DNA from: Bacteroidales bacterium
GTDB taxonomy: Bacteria; Bacteroidota; Bacteroidia; Bacteroidales; UBA932
Reading direction: 5' to 3'
NCBI GenBank assembly: GCA_017446775.1
Contig: JAFSQE010000001.1
Location: forward strand, 17,954-81,953
Length of the DNA: 64,000 nucleotides
Shown: positions 24,603 through 37,869 of the stretch, one piece after another
Layout: the number at the start of each line of letters is the position of its first letter
Position numbering within the stretch: the stretch's first letter is position 1
Position numbers and translations under genes: made by a program
Notes under the pieces: model-generated
Told to the model about the DNA's origin: nothing
Seen by the model: only the letters and a program-made list of their open reading frames with translations
Database searches by the model: none

Positions 24603-26129
24603 ATGGACCAGATCAAGAAAATCGAACGGGCACTTATCTCCGTTTTTTACAAGGACGGAATAGATGATATAGCTGCGGCTCTAACCAGCCGCGGTGCAGA
24701 GCTGCTATCTACGGGCGGCACCTACGACTACCTGAAACAGAGAGGCTTTGAGGTAAAGAAGGTAGAAGACCTCACCGGATATCCCTCTATTCTGGGCGGG
24801 CGGGTGAAGACCCTCCATCCCAAGGTATTCGGCGGCATACTGGCCCGCCGCGACATGGACGGCGACCGCAGCCAGATGGCCCAATACGACATCCCCGCCA
24901 TCGACCTGGTGGTGGTGGACCTCTACCCCTTTGAAGAGTATGTTGCCAAGGGCGCTTCTGCCGAAGATATCATAGAGAAGATAGATATCGGCGGCATATC
25001 GCTTATCCGCGCCGCTGCCAAGAATTACAAGGATGTGGTGATTGTCCCCTGCCAGAGGCTCTACGGCAAGCTGCTGGAGTGCCTTACGGCGCACGACGGC
25101 GGCACCACCCTCGCAGAGCGCGAAGGATTTGCCAAATGGGCGTTTGCGGTGAGCAGCAACTACGACACCGCTATCTTCCGCTACCTCAACCGCGATGGCG
25201 AGGTGGAGGCGTTTGCCTTCAACTCGCTGGAATCGACCCCGCTGCGCTACGGCGAGAACCCCCACCAGGGTGCTGCATACTATGGCGGCACAGCCACCCT
25301 GCCCCGTCAGCTGCACGGCAAGGAGATATCCTACAACAACATGCTGGACATAGAGGCGGCCATTGAACTGATAGACGATTTTGACTCTACCGCCCTGGCG
25401 ATTATCAAGCACAACAACGCCTGCGGATGTGCGGTTCGGGGAACCGTATTGGATGCGTGGAAAGATGCCCTTGCCGGCGACCCCGTTTCTGCCTTCGGCG
25501 GCATTATCGTGACCAACGCGCCGGTAGACGCAGCCGTGGCAGAGGAGATAAACAAGATATTTTTCGAGGTGATAATTGCCCCCGGCTACAGCAGCGATGC
25601 TCTTGAAATCCTCAAGGGCAAGAAGAACCGCATCATCCTGGAGCGGGGCGATGTCAAGCCATCTGAGGTCAAGTTCCGCTCTATGCTGGGCGGGGCTCTG
25701 GTCCAGCATCGCGACACCGTGGCAGAATCTGCCGCCGACCTGACACCCGTCACCACCAAGACACCCACCGAGTCACAGACCAGCGACCTGCTGTTTGCAA
25801 ACCGGCTGGTCAAGCACAGCAAGAGCAACGCCATAGTGCTGGCCAAGGGGGGCATGCTCCTGGCAAGCGGTATCGGCCAGACATCGCGCGTGGATGCGCT
25901 GCGCCAGGCAATCGCCAAGGCACGCAGCTTCGGGTTTGACCTTAACGGCGCGGTGATGGCCTCCGATGCCTTCTTCCCCTTCCCCGACTGCGTAGAGATT
26001 GCGGCCGAGGCCGGCATCACCGCCGTGATTCACCCCGGAGGCAGCATCCGCGACGGCGAGAGCATAGATTTCTGCAACGCCCACGGCGTGGCTATGGTAA
26101 CCACCGGCAAGCGCCACTTCAAACACTAG
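24603..26129 (+). CDS. purH: Bifunctional AICAR transformylase/IMP cyclohydrolase
   Basis: A 508-residue PurH catalysing the last two steps of IMP synthesis. The N-terminal cyclohydrolase domain shows ISVFYKDGI, LSTGGTYDYL and GGRVKTLHPKVFGGIL. The C-terminal transformylase domain shows LRYGENPHQGAAYY, IIKHNNACGCA (catalytic Lys-His) and SDAFFPFPDC. Full length for the family. It heads a cell-shape operon: mreB starts 24 bases downstream, an arrangement common in this phylum, so purine synthesis and wall elongation genes probably share a transcript. Confidence 0.97.
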   Translation: MDQIKKIERALISVFYKDGIDDIAAALTSRGAELLSTGGTYDYLKQRGFEVKKVEDLTGYPSILGGRVKTLHPKVFGGILARRDMDGDRSQMAQYDIPAIDLVVVDLYPFEEYVAKGASAEDIIEKIDIGGISLIRAAAKNYKDVVIVPCQRLYGKLLECLTAHDGGTTLAEREGFAKWAFAVSSNYDTAIFRYLNRDGEVEAFAFNSLESTPLRYGENPHQGAAYYGGTATLPRQLHGKEISYNNMLDIEAAIELIDDFDSTALAIIKHNNACGCAVRGTVLDAWKDALAGDPVSAFGGIIVTNAPVDAAVAEEINKIFFEVIIAPGYSSDALEILKGKKNRIILERGDVKPSEVKFRSMLGGALVQHRDTVAESAADLTPVTTKTPTESQTSDLLFANRLVKHSKSNAIVLAKGGMLLASGIGQTSRVDALRQAIAKARSFGFDLNGAVMASDAFFPFPDCVEIAAEAGITAVIHPGGSIRDGESIDFCNAHGVAMVTTGKRHFKH

Positions 26130-26153
26130 CAAACAAATAAAAATCTTACCGAT

Positions 26154-27173
26154 ATGACATTTAATTTCCTCACCCAAGAACTGGCGATGGACCTTGGTAC
26201 CGCCAACACCGTGATCTTCATGAACGACAAGAAGGTGATTGACGAACCCAGTATCGTTGCCATAGATGCCTACACAGACAAGCCGATGGCTGTCGGTACG
26301 ATGGCCAAACTGATGCACGAGCGCACCAACCCCGGCATCAAGACCATCCGCCCGCTCAAGGACGGCGTCATTGCCGACTTCGATGCCGCAGAAATCATGA
26401 TTCGCGAGCTGATCAAGAAGATAAACTACAAGCGCTCTTTCTTCACCCCCAGCCTCAAGATGGTCGTGGGTATTCCCCAGGGCTCTACCGAGGTGGAGAA
26501 ACGTGCCGTGCGCGACAGCTGCGAGCACGCCGGCGGCCGTGACATCTACATGGTGTACGAACCTATGGCGGCTGCGCTTGGTATCGGTCTGGACGTAACC
26601 GAGCCCAGCGGCAACATGCTTGTGGATATCGGAGGCGGTACCACAGAGATCGCCGTCATCTCCCTGGGCGGCATCGTGGCCGCACAGAGCATCCGCGTTG
26701 CGGGCGATATCTTTACCAGTGAAATCCAGCAGTACATGCGCCAGCAGCACAACATCCGCGTTGGCGAAATCACCGCAGAGAGCATCAAGATAAAGATCGG
26801 TGCAGCTGTCACCGACCTGGAAGAGGAGATCCCGCCGATGGTGGTCAAGGGTCCCAACATCATGACAGCCCACCCCATCGAGGCAGAAATCACCTCGCAG
26901 GAGGTTGCCCACTGCCTGGACAAGCAGCTTGCACGCATAGAGGCAGGCATCCTGGAGGTTCTGGAGCAGACTCCCCCGGAGCTGTATGCCGACATCGTGG
27001 ACAAGGGCATCTACCTTACCGGCGGCGGCGCCCTGCTCAAGGGTATCGACCAGCGTTTCTCCAAAAAGATCAATATCCCGTTCCACGTATCGGAGGACCC
27101 GCTCCGCGCCGTGGCCCGCGGCACCTGCGCTGCGCTCAAGAATATCGAGAAATATCCTTTCCTGATGCGATAG
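26154..27173 (+). CDS. mreB: Rod-shape-determining actin homologue MreB
   Basis: A 339-residue cytoskeletal ATPase. Phosphate-1 motif DLGTANT (13-19), phosphate-2 motif DIGGGTTE (158-165) and the adenosine-binding LTGGGALLKG are intact. The N-terminal MTFNFLTQE is an amphipathic membrane anchor of the expected kind. It polymerises on the inner membrane and directs the elongation complex formed with the next four genes. Confidence 0.97.
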   Translation: MTFNFLTQELAMDLGTANTVIFMNDKKVIDEPSIVAIDAYTDKPMAVGTMAKLMHERTNPGIKTIRPLKDGVIADFDAAEIMIRELIKKINYKRSFFTPSLKMVVGIPQGSTEVEKRAVRDSCEHAGGRDIYMVYEPMAAALGIGLDVTEPSGNMLVDIGGGTTEIAVISLGGIVAAQSIRVAGDIFTSEIQQYMRQQHNIRVGEITAESIKIKIGAAVTDLEEEIPPMVVKGPNIMTAHPIEAEITSQEVAHCLDKQLARIEAGILEVLEQTPPELYADIVDKGIYLTGGGALLKGIDQRFSKKINIPFHVSEDPLRAVARGTCAALKNIEKYPFLMR

Positions 27174-27189
27174 TGCGCCGCGCAAGATA

Positions 27190-28005
27190 ATGGTATCCCG
27201 CTCCCGTTCATACAACATGCTGCTCACGATCGGCGTCTTTCTGGCGCTGGAGGCAATATCCATAGTGATGATAGTCTCCAACGGACTGTTGCAGCGCTAT
27301 CTGGTAATGGGCGGGATCCGGTCGGTACAGGTGTATCTCTGGCAGCAGAGCGAAGGGCTGCGGGACTACTTCAAGCTCCGCACCCACAACCAGGCTCTGC
27401 AGCAGGAGAACGCGCAGTTGCGTGCCCGCCTGGCACAGATAGAGTACCTGCAGGAGGATGCTGCAGTCACAGCTGAGACCGAGGGGCTATACAAGTGGAT
27501 TCCGGCCAGCATCATAAAGAACACTCCCAACAAGCAGCACAACTATCTTATCCTTAACCGGGGGAGCAACGACGGGGTCGAGACAGAGATGGGCGTAGTG
27601 ACCCACAACGCCATAGTCGGGGTCGTAGGGGCGGTGAGCGAGCACTACTGCTATGTTATATCCTTCCTGAACCCTACCCAGCGCGTCAGCGCCATGGTCT
27701 CCGACAACTCCGACATAGGGCTGCTCAGCTGGAACGGCACCTCCCCGCGCGAAGCCACCCTCTCGCACGTCCCCCTGTCGTCGGCGGCGGCCGTGGGCGA
27801 CACCGTGCGCACCAGCGGTTTCTCTACGATATATCCGCCTGACATCCCGGTGGGCATCGTATCCTCCGTGGATGCGGTGAGCGGCATGTACAAGGATCTC
27901 ACGGTAGAGATGTTCCACGACGTTCGCAACCTCAAGTATGTGTACATCGTGCAGCGGCATCATCATCAGGAGATAGAAGAGCTCTCAAAACCCCCGGCAA
28001 AGTAA
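27190..28005 (+). CDS. mreC: Rod-shape-determining protein MreC
   Basis: A 271-residue bitopic protein with one membrane segment (~10-30), a coiled coil (~50-78, LRTHNQALQQENAQLRARL), and a beta-rich periplasmic domain including GVVGAVSEHYCYVISFLNP and DIGLLSWNGTSP. It links MreB to the periplasmic transpeptidase and scaffolds the elongasome. It starts 16 bases after mreB and ends 4 bases before mreD. Confidence 0.94.
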   Translation: MVSRSRSYNMLLTIGVFLALEAISIVMIVSNGLLQRYLVMGGIRSVQVYLWQQSEGLRDYFKLRTHNQALQQENAQLRARLAQIEYLQEDAAVTAETEGLYKWIPASIIKNTPNKQHNYLILNRGSNDGVETEMGVVTHNAIVGVVGAVSEHYCYVISFLNPTQRVSAMVSDNSDIGLLSWNGTSPREATLSHVPLSSAAAVGDTVRTSGFSTIYPPDIPVGIVSSVDAVSGMYKDLTVEMFHDVRNLKYVYIVQRHHHQEIEELSKPPAK

Positions 28006-28009
28006 CGGT

Positions 28010-28519
28010 ATGCCTGCACGCCTGCGCCAGATAGTATTGTATGCGGTGATGATCCTGTTCCAGATCGTCATAGGCAACTCTGTCTACCTGGGGCCGGTGG
28101 TCTACATCTGCTTTATCCCGCTGCTGGTGATGTACCTGCCGCTGGACCAGAAGCCGTATATATCAATGCTGATAGCCTTTGGGCTGGGGCTGGCGATAGA
28201 CATCTTCTCCGACGGGGTCCTGGGCCTGAATGCCGGTGCCGCCACCCTGCTGGCGCTGCTCTACAAGCCCCTGTTCTACCCTGTTTTCCAGAAAAACAAC
28301 TATAGCAAGACCTATATCCCTACAGTACGGGAGAGCGATATCTGGCACCACCTTCTGTATCTGCTGATATTATTTGCCATATATTTCCTGTTCTACATTG
28401 CCTTCGACGGGGTTGCAAAAACCTCCCTGCTGGTATCCCTCACCAGATACCTGATATGTATCGCCGTCAACCTTGCAATTGCCATCGCGTTTGACGTCAC
28501 TCTGTTCAACAAGAGTTAA
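28010..28519 (+). CDS. mreD: Rod-shape-determining membrane protein MreD
   Basis: A 169-residue inner-membrane protein with five to six hydrophobic segments and no soluble domain, fitting MreD in size and position. Sequence conservation in this family is weak, so synteny between mreC and mrdA carries much of the assignment. The predicted role is as a partner of MreC and penicillin-binding protein 2. Confidence 0.88.
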   Translation: MPARLRQIVLYAVMILFQIVIGNSVYLGPVVYICFIPLLVMYLPLDQKPYISMLIAFGLGLAIDIFSDGVLGLNAGAATLLALLYKPLFYPVFQKNNYSKTYIPTVRESDIWHHLLYLLILFAIYFLFYIAFDGVAKTSLLVSLTRYLICIAVNLAIAIAFDVTLFNKS

Positions 28520-28528
28520 CTGCACGCC

Positions 28529-30379
28529 ATGAAAATCTACCTGGGCAAGCGCAACACGATACTGCTGGTTATATTCATTGTCTTTCTGGTAATAGCGATA
28601 CGGCTGTTTTCCATCCAGATAATCGACAAGAAATACAGCGAGACGGCGGATAACAACGCCCTTAAGTACGTCACGGTGTATCCCGCACGCGGCCGTATCC
28701 TGGACCGCTACGGCAACACCATCGTAGAGAACAGGATAACCTACGACATAATGGTGACCCCGCGCCAGGTGGCACCGTTCGACACCCTTGCGATTTGTGA
28801 GATATTCGGTCTCGAGCCCGGTTTCGTGCGCGAAAAGTTCGAGCAGTACAGCGCCAACGCCCGCAAGATAGGCTACGGCTCCATGCCCTTCATCAAGCAG
28901 GTGAGCAGCGAGCAATACAACTCCTTTGCAGAGCGGGAATACCTCTTCCCCGGCTTTGATGCCGTGGCCCGCACCGCCCGTGTATACCCGATAAATGCCG
29001 GCGGCAACCTTATAGGCTACGTGTCCGAGGTCGACCGCGATTACATAGAGCGGAACCCCAGCTACCAAAGTGGCGACTATGCCGGCAAAACCGGCCTGGA
29101 ACGGGCATACGAACACCGATTGAGCGGCCAGAAGGGCTACACGGTGTACTACCGCGATGCCCGCGGACGTATAAAGGGGCGTTACGACAACGGTTCGCTG
29201 GACAAGGAGGCCGTGGCGGGAAGCGACATCACCACCACCATAGATGCCACCCTGCAGGCATACGGCGAGACGCTTATGAAGGGCAAGGTCGGGAGCGTGG
29301 TAGCCATCGAGCCCTCTACGGGCGAGATACTGACCCTTATCTCCAGCCCCGGTATCGATGTGAGCCAGCTGGCAGAGATCGGCAAGTATTACAAAGAGAT
29401 CAGCGAGAATCCTTATAACCCCATGTTCAACCGCACCGTACAGAGTGCGCAGCCCCCGGGCAGCGTCTTCAAGCTGGTAAACGGACTCATCGGGTTGCAG
29501 GAGGGGGTTCTGACCCGTGACACCAGGTATTCCTGCTACCGTGGATACACATTTGGCAAGATTCACGTCGGCTGCCACAACCACCCCTCGCCCATCAACC
29601 TGCCGCAGTCCATCGCAATGTCGTGCAACGCATATTACTGCTATGTTCTCCGCTCCATACTGGAGAACCGCAAGTACGCCAACGTAGAGGAGGCCTTTAA
29701 CAAATGGCGCGAATATGTCACCAGCTTCGGTTTCGGGCAAAAGCTGGGGAGCGATGTCCCGTATGAGCTCGGCGGCAACGTCCCCACGGTAAACACCTAC
29801 AACAAGCTGCACGGCAAAGGGCGGTGGAAAGCGCTCTCTGTAATCTCGCTCTCCATCGGGCAGGGAGAACTCGGGTGCACTCCGCTCCATCTGGCCAATT
29901 TCTGCGCCACCATCGCCAACCGTGGCTGGTACTACACGCCCCACATGATCAAGGGGAGCGAAGAGTATCCGCTGGATTCTACCTATACCGTGCGCAACTA
30001 CCCCATGGTAGACCAGAAATACTTCCCCCTGATAGTAGAGGGGATGAACATGTCGGTATATGGCGACGGCGGCACATCGCACGTGGCGCAGGTCCCCGGC
30101 GTGAACATGTGCGGCAAGACCGGCACCGCCCAGAACCCTCATGGCGACGACCACTCTGTGTTTATCTGCTTCGCTCCCAAGGACAACCCAAAGATTGCCG
30201 TGGCAGCTTACATAGAGAACGGCGGATTCGGGGCGACCTGGGCCGCACCGATAGCATCGCTTATAGTAGAGAAATACCTCAACGGCGAGATTGCCCCTGG
30301 CACCCGCAAAGACCTGGAGACGCGGGTAAAGAGTGGCAACCTGCTTGGCAAAGTACCTGTAAAACGTAAGAAACGGTAA
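28529..30379 (+). CDS. mrdA: Penicillin-binding protein 2, elongasome transpeptidase
   Basis: A 616-residue class B PBP. One membrane segment (~11-30), a dimerisation/pedestal domain with the RGRILDRYGN motif (55-63), then the transpeptidase with SVFK (Ser312, Lys315), SCN (365-367) and KTG (530-532). It cross-links new peptidoglycan together with RodA, whose gene overlaps its stop by one base (TAATG). It ends in a basic tail (VPVKRKKR). Confidence 0.96.
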   Translation: MKIYLGKRNTILLVIFIVFLVIAIRLFSIQIIDKKYSETADNNALKYVTVYPARGRILDRYGNTIVENRITYDIMVTPRQVAPFDTLAICEIFGLEPGFVREKFEQYSANARKIGYGSMPFIKQVSSEQYNSFAEREYLFPGFDAVARTARVYPINAGGNLIGYVSEVDRDYIERNPSYQSGDYAGKTGLERAYEHRLSGQKGYTVYYRDARGRIKGRYDNGSLDKEAVAGSDITTTIDATLQAYGETLMKGKVGSVVAIEPSTGEILTLISSPGIDVSQLAEIGKYYKEISENPYNPMFNRTVQSAQPPGSVFKLVNGLIGLQEGVLTRDTRYSCYRGYTFGKIHVGCHNHPSPINLPQSIAMSCNAYYCYVLRSILENRKYANVEEAFNKWREYVTSFGFGQKLGSDVPYELGGNVPTVNTYNKLHGKGRWKALSVISLSIGQGELGCTPLHLANFCATIANRGWYYTPHMIKGSEEYPLDSTYTVRNYPMVDQKYFPLIVEGMNMSVYGDGGTSHVAQVPGVNMCGKTGTAQNPHGDDHSVFICFAPKDNPKIAVAAYIENGGFGATWAAPIASLIVEKYLNGEIAPGTRKDLETRVKSGNLLGKVPVKRKKR

Positions 30380-31812
30380 TGATCCGCCGCAGCAACACAT
30401 ATCGTTTTGACTGGACCCTGATAGTCTGCTATCTGGTGTTGGTCCTTTTTGGCTGGATCAACGTCTTCTCTGTGCTGCACGGCGAAAATTCAAACATATT
30501 TGACCTGAGCCAGAAATACGGGATGCACTTTATTTGGATATGCATCTCCCTGGTTACTGCCTTTGTCATAATCCGTTTCCTCCCGGCCAACCTGTGGCAG
30601 GGGACAGCCTGGATCGCATACGGATTGGTGATACTGCTTCTGCTGGCCACCCTGGTGCTGGGAGTCGGCAGTCACGGCAGCCAGAGCTGGATATCCATCG
30701 GCAGCTTCAGGCTGCAACCCGCAGAATTCTCCAAGATCACCACGTCGCTGGCGCTGGCCGCAGTTATGGGCAAATACGGTTTCTCAATAAAATCGTTGCC
30801 CAACATCGCCAAGGTGGCGGCACTGCTGCTGCTCCCCATGGCACTTATCCTGCTGGAAAACGAGACCGGTTCCGTGCTGGTATACCTGGGGTTCCTGGTA
30901 GTGCTCTACCGCGAGGGTATGTCCGGCTGGGTTATCGCCATCGGCTTCTTCCTGGCGCTGGCGTTCATCCTCACCATCGTCACCTCGCCATTCATGGCCA
31001 TGTCGGCGGCAATCGTGCTGTTCCTGTTGATATACTTCTTCAAGCAGGATGCCCATCTGAAAGGGATTCTGGTAGCAATTCTCGCCGCCCTTGTATTGTA
31101 CGGCTTCCACAGGGTGCTGATGATTGATTCCGTGGCGGCCGTAAACCCGCTGCCGGCAGAAAGCTGGCTGGCAATAGTCATCATAGCCATCTGCCTGGTA
31201 TTTATCGTGCGGCTTGTGATATGGTTCCCGCGCAAGCGGTTCCAGAGCCAGGCCTTCACGGCGCTGCTGTGCATAATACTGTTTATCGTGTCGGTAGACT
31301 TCTTCTACGAGAAGGTGCTCCAGGACCACCAGCGCAACCGCATCGACGTATTCCTGGGGTTGGTAGACGACCCCAAGGGAGTCGGATACAACCTGCACCA
31401 GTCTATGGTTGCCATCGGCTCCGGCGGCTTTGCCGGGAAAGGGTTCATGAACGGCACCCAGACCTCCCTGGGATACGTCCCGGAGCAGGAGACCGACTTT
31501 ATTTTCTGCACCATCGGAGAGGAGTGGGGCTGGCTTGGGGCGCTGGCAGTGCTGGCGCTGTACCTTACCATCATCAGCAGGATAATTATCCTGGCCGACA
31601 GGGCAAAAAATGCCTTTACCCGCATCTTTGGATATTGCGTGGCGATGTGCATAGCCGTGCACGTGGTGATAAACATAGGGATGACAATCGGGCTGATGCC
31701 GGTTATCGGCATCCCGCTGCCCTTCATGAGTTATGGCGGCAGCGCCCTGCTCTCGTTCACGATAATGTTGTCCATCTTCATAAAGCTGATATATACAGAA
31801 CATAAAATATAG
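30379..31812 (+). CDS. rodA: Peptidoglycan glycosyltransferase RodA (SEDS family)
   Basis: A 477-residue polytopic SEDS protein. Conserved features include SWISIGSFRLQPAEFSK, a long central loop, GVGYNLHQSMVAIGSGG, VPEQETDFIFCTIGEEWG, and the C-terminal GIPLPFMSYGGSALL. It polymerises lipid II in complex with PBP2. It is about 100 residues longer than the proteobacterial protein because of an extended middle region (~215-310) with extra hydrophobic segments, a form usual in this phylum. The next gene, gcvP, starts 7 bases later. Confidence 0.95.
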   Translation: MIRRSNTYRFDWTLIVCYLVLVLFGWINVFSVLHGENSNIFDLSQKYGMHFIWICISLVTAFVIIRFLPANLWQGTAWIAYGLVILLLLATLVLGVGSHGSQSWISIGSFRLQPAEFSKITTSLALAAVMGKYGFSIKSLPNIAKVAALLLLPMALILLENETGSVLVYLGFLVVLYREGMSGWVIAIGFFLALAFILTIVTSPFMAMSAAIVLFLLIYFFKQDAHLKGILVAILAALVLYGFHRVLMIDSVAAVNPLPAESWLAIVIIAICLVFIVRLVIWFPRKRFQSQAFTALLCIILFIVSVDFFYEKVLQDHQRNRIDVFLGLVDDPKGVGYNLHQSMVAIGSGGFAGKGFMNGTQTSLGYVPEQETDFIFCTIGEEWGWLGALAVLALYLTIISRIIILADRAKNAFTRIFGYCVAMCIAVHVVINIGMTIGLMPVIGIPLPFMSYGGSALLSFTIMLSIFIKLIYTEHKI

Positions 31813-31819
31813 ATTCATC

Positions 31820-34618
<2,799 letters not shown>

Positions 34619-34621
34619 GCT

Positions 34622-35554
34622 ATGTTCGATTTTTTATACGTTACCTGGGATATCAATCCCGTCATACTAAAGATAGGCCCCCTGGCACTGCGATACTATT
34701 CGCTGCTGTTCATTGCCGGCTTCCCGCTCGGCTACTGGCTGTTCATCAAGTTTTACCGCAGAGAAGGGGTCAATACCGACCTGCTCGAGCCGCTGCTCTA
34801 CGCCCTGTTGCTGGGCACGATAGTGGGGGCACGCCTTGGTCACTGCCTGTTTTACGAACCTGAATTCTACTTCAAGCATCCGGTAGAGATCCTCAAGGTC
34901 TGGCACGGCGGCCTTGCAAGCCACGGCGGCGCAATAGGAGTACTGCTGGCCATCTTCTGGTATGTGCATCGCTACGGCAAGAAAAACCGCTTCGACACCA
35001 TGTGGGTCCTTGACAGGCTCGCAATAACGATATGCTTTGCGGGGTGCTTTATCCGCCTGGGCAACCTGTTCAACTCGGAGATCTTCGGCGGGGCGACCAC
35101 CCTTCCCTGGGGCTTTAAATTCCTGCGGTCTTCACAATGGGTTGCAGAATACGGTCCGGCAGCATTTCCACCCGACGGCGTCGCCTGCCACCCCACACAA
35201 ATCTATGAGGCTCTCAGCTACCTGATTCTGGGACTCATCCTCCTCTGGGTTTATTTCAAACGTTCCGACAAGGTTTACAAGGGGTGGATCTTCGGGGTCT
35301 TCCTAATCGTGCTCTTTGGAATGCGCTTCCTTATAGAGTTCATCAAGAACGACCAGGTAGGCTTCGAGAGCGGCATGCTCTTCAACATGGGGCAGCTTCT
35401 CAGCGTACCGTTCATTGTTGCCGGCATCATCATCCTGGTGCTCAGTTACGTAAAAAAGCGTCCGGCGGTTATGGAACCTGTAGTGGAAGAGCCCAAGGTC
35501 AAGGGGCCGCGCATGTCGCGCTCCAAACGCAAGGCTGCCGGCCTGGATCAATAA
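34622..35554 (+). CDS. lgt: Prolipoprotein diacylglyceryl transferase
   Basis: A 310-residue inner-membrane enzyme with about seven hydrophobic segments. The signature GGLASHGGAIG contains His101 and FIRLGNLFNSEIFG contains Arg145, matching the essential His and Arg of the enterobacterial enzyme. It adds diacylglycerol to the lipobox cysteine, so it acts on all lipoproteins in this window. The C-terminus has a basic cytoplasmic tail (MSRSKRKAAG). It starts 3 bases after gcvP. Confidence 0.95.
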   Translation: MFDFLYVTWDINPVILKIGPLALRYYSLLFIAGFPLGYWLFIKFYRREGVNTDLLEPLLYALLLGTIVGARLGHCLFYEPEFYFKHPVEILKVWHGGLASHGGAIGVLLAIFWYVHRYGKKNRFDTMWVLDRLAITICFAGCFIRLGNLFNSEIFGGATTLPWGFKFLRSSQWVAEYGPAAFPPDGVACHPTQIYEALSYLILGLILLWVYFKRSDKVYKGWIFGVFLIVLFGMRFLIEFIKNDQVGFESGMLFNMGQLLSVPFIVAGIIILVLSYVKKRPAVMEPVVEEPKVKGPRMSRSKRKAAGLDQ

Positions 35555-35569
35555 GATAAACCGTCTTTT

Positions 35570-36478
35570 ATGCTGATAGAGAGCCCGACATCTGCCTGGA
35601 AAGATTACGAACTGATAGACTGCGGCGACTTTTGCAAGCTGGAGCGGTTCGGCAAGTATGTCACCATCCGCCCCGAGCCCAAGGCGGTATGGAAAAAGAG
35701 CATGTCCGATGCAGAGTGGATGCATATGGCCCACACGCAGTTTATCCCGGGCGGCGGCTTCTCTACCGCCGGACAGCAGGACAGCGGTTCGTGGAAGACC
35801 CTGAAACGTATGGAAGGACAGTGGCCGATAACATATCAGCCGCTTGGCCTTACTCTGCGCATGGGGATGACCTCGTTCAAGCACGTAGGGGTGTTCCCGG
35901 AGCAGGCCCCCAACTGGGACTTCATATATAAGAATACTTCTGCACTGGTGGCTGCCTCCAATGGCCGGCCGGTGCGCGTGCTCAACCTGTTCGCCTACAC
36001 CGGTGCCGCATCGCTGGCCGCCCGCAAAGCCGGGGCCGACGTTACCCATCTTGACTCCGTGAGGCAGGTCGTCACCTGGGCCCGCCAGAATATGGAGCTC
36101 AGCAGCCTGGATTCCATCCGCTGGGTCGTAGAGGATGCCCTCAAGTTTGTCCGCCGCGAGGCTCGCCGGGGCAATAAATACCAGGGTATAATGCTGGACC
36201 CGCCCGCCTACGGCCACGGACCCGACGGCGAGAAGTGGAAGCTGGACGACTGCCTGTACGAGATGCTCTGCCTGGTGGGAGAGATCCTCGCCCCCAAAGA
36301 GAGTTTCCTGATACTTAACCTATACGCCAACGGCTACTCATCCCTGCTGGCCGACACCGCCGTGCGCAGCGCCCTTAACCTTACAAAGGATGCCCACGCT
36401 CAGTGCGGTGAACTGGTACTGCGCGACAACTTTGGCAAGGCGCTGCCGCTAAGCGTCTTTTCCAGAGTGAAATTGTAG
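35570..36478 (+). CDS. Class I SAM-dependent methyltransferase, RlmI-like
   Basis: A 302-residue Rossmann methyltransferase. Motif I is [21 protein letters not shown] and is followed by HLDSV as the acidic loop. The catalytic-region motif is LDPPAYGHG (DPPxxG), typical of the RlmI/RlmL group that methylates rRNA. There is no recognisable PUA domain at the N-terminus, so specificity may differ from E. coli RlmI. It lies 15 bases after lgt and may end that transcript; pgk has its own promoter. Confidence 0.8.
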   Translation: MLIESPTSAWKDYELIDCGDFCKLERFGKYVTIRPEPKAVWKKSMSDAEWMHMAHTQFIPGGGFSTAGQQDSGSWKTLKRMEGQWPITYQPLGLTLRMGMTSFKHVGVFPEQAPNWDFIYKNTSALVAASNGRPVRVLNLFAYTGAASLAARKAGADVTHLDSVRQVVTWARQNMELSSLDSIRWVVEDALKFVRREARRGNKYQGIMLDPPAYGHGPDGEKWKLDDCLYEMLCLVGEILAPKESFLILNLYANGYSSLLADTAVRSALNLTKDAHAQCGELVLRDNFGKALPLSVFSRVKL

Positions 36479-36502
36479 ATTAACAATTAATTACTACATT
36501 TG
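36473..36502 (+). promoter_or_regulatory. Promoter of pgk
   Basis: TTG (36473-36475), a 19-bp spacer and TACATTTG (36495-36502) match the Bacteroidota promoter. The -33 element overlaps the last codons of the methyltransferase gene. Predicted leader about 40 nt. Confidence 0.65.
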
Positions 36503-36548
36503 CAGCCCACGCTCTTATTGCAAAATAAATATTAACCGATTATATATC

Positions 36549-37799
36549 ATGCAAAACATTTCTACCTACGATTTCTCTGGCAAGAGAGCCATTGTGAGAG
36601 TCGATTTTAATGTTCCATTGAACGAGAAATTCGAAATTACAGACGACACCCGCATCCGCGCAGCCATCCCCACCCTCAAAAAGGTGCTCGAGAAAGGCGG
36701 TTCGCTGATTATCATGTCCCACCTGGGTCGTCCCAAGGGTGTAGAGGCCAAGTTCTCCCTCAGGCACATCATCGCTGCCGTAGAGGAGAAGCTCGGTGCC
36801 AAAATCCAGTTCGCAGAAGATTGCATGAAGGCCGATGCACAGGCTGCGGCTCTCAAGCCGGGCGACGTTCTGCTGCTTGAAAACCTCCGCTTCTACGCAG
36901 AGGAAGAGGGTAAGCCCCGCGGACTTGCAGCAGACGCTACAGATGAAGAGAAAAAGGCTGCCAAAGCTGCCGTAAAGGCCAGCCAGAAAGAGTTTGTCAA
37001 GAAGCTCGCTTCTTATGCAGACTGCTACATCAACGATGCATTCGGCACCGCACACCGTGCACACGCATCCACAGCGCTCATCGCAGAGTACTTCCCTGGC
37101 GACAAGATGTTCGGCTACGTGATGGAGGGTGAAATCAAGGCCATCAACACCGTGCTGGAGTCTCCCCAGCGTCCGCTCACCGCTATCATCGGCGGCAGCA
37201 AGGTTTCCTCCAAGATAGGTATCATCTCCCACCTGCTCGACCTGGTAGACAACCTGATTATCGGCGGCGGTATGGTTTACACCTTCAAGAAGGCTATGGG
37301 CGGTACCATCGGCAAGTCCCTCTGCGAAGACGACCAGAAGGATGTTGCACTCAACGTGCTAAGCGAGGCTCGCAAGAAAGGGGTCAAGGTTTATCTCTCC
37401 GATACCATCGTGGCAGCCGACGCCTTCAGCAACGATGCCAATACCGTGATCTGCCCTTCTGACAACATCCCCGACGAATATGAGGGCGTGGACGCAGCTC
37501 CCGCAACCGTAGCCAGGTTCCGCGATGTAATCCTCGCCTCCAAGACCGTCCTCTGGAACGGCCCCGTTGGCGTGTTTGAGATGCCCAACTTTGCAAAGGG
37601 CACCAACGCCATTGCACAGGCCCTTAAAGAGGCCACCGATAAAGGCGCATTCACCCTTGTAGGAGGTGGCGACAGCGTTGCAGCAGTTACCCAGATGGGT
37701 TATGCCGACAAGGTAAGCTACGTATCCACCGGCGGCGGCGCAATGCTCGAATACCTCGAGGGCAAAGTCCTCCCCGGCATCGCTGCAATCCAGGGCTAA
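36549..37799 (+). CDS. pgk: Phosphoglycerate kinase
   Basis: A 416-residue two-domain kinase of normal length. N-terminal RVDFNVPLN and HLGRPKG bind 3-phosphoglycerate. [10 protein letters not shown] and the C-terminal GGGDSVAAV form the nucleotide side. It makes ATP from 1,3-bisphosphoglycerate in glycolysis. Codon choice is the most biased in the window, in keeping with high expression, and it is a single-gene unit with its own promoter and a strong terminator. Confidence 0.97.
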   Translation: MQNISTYDFSGKRAIVRVDFNVPLNEKFEITDDTRIRAAIPTLKKVLEKGGSLIIMSHLGRPKGVEAKFSLRHIIAAVEEKLGAKIQFAEDCMKADAQAAALKPGDVLLLENLRFYAEEEGKPRGLAADATDEEKKAAKAAVKASQKEFVKKLASYADCYINDAFGTAHRAHASTALIAEYFPGDKMFGYVMEGEIKAINTVLESPQRPLTAIIGGSKVSSKIGIISHLLDLVDNLIIGGGMVYTFKKAMGGTIGKSLCEDDQKDVALNVLSEARKKGVKVYLSDTIVAADAFSNDANTVICPSDNIPDEYEGVDAAPATVARFRDVILASKTVLWNGPVGVFEMPNFAKGTNAIAQALKEATDKGAFTLVGGGDSVAAVTQMGYADKVSYVSTGGGAMLEYLEGKVLPGIAAIQG

Positions 37800-37817
37800 T
37801 CATCCACAAGCATATAT

Positions 37818-37855
37818 AAAAAATCAGGACCGCCAACCGACGGTCCTGATTTTTT
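37818..37855. terminator. Bidirectional intrinsic terminator after pgk
   Basis: A perfect 15-bp stem (AAAAAATCAGGACCG pairing with its complement at 37841-37855) around the 8-base loop CCAACCGA. A-run and T-run on the two sides make it work on both strands. It separates pgk from the convergent DUF1080 gene ending at 37870. Confidence 0.9.
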
Positions 37856-37869
37856 TGATTGGGTTGTGA

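Noticed and set aside
28370..30400. A 676-codon minus-strand frame opposite mrdA
   Set aside because: Antisense to a PBP2 gene with all catalytic motifs; composition is typical of a mirror frame and no family is evident.
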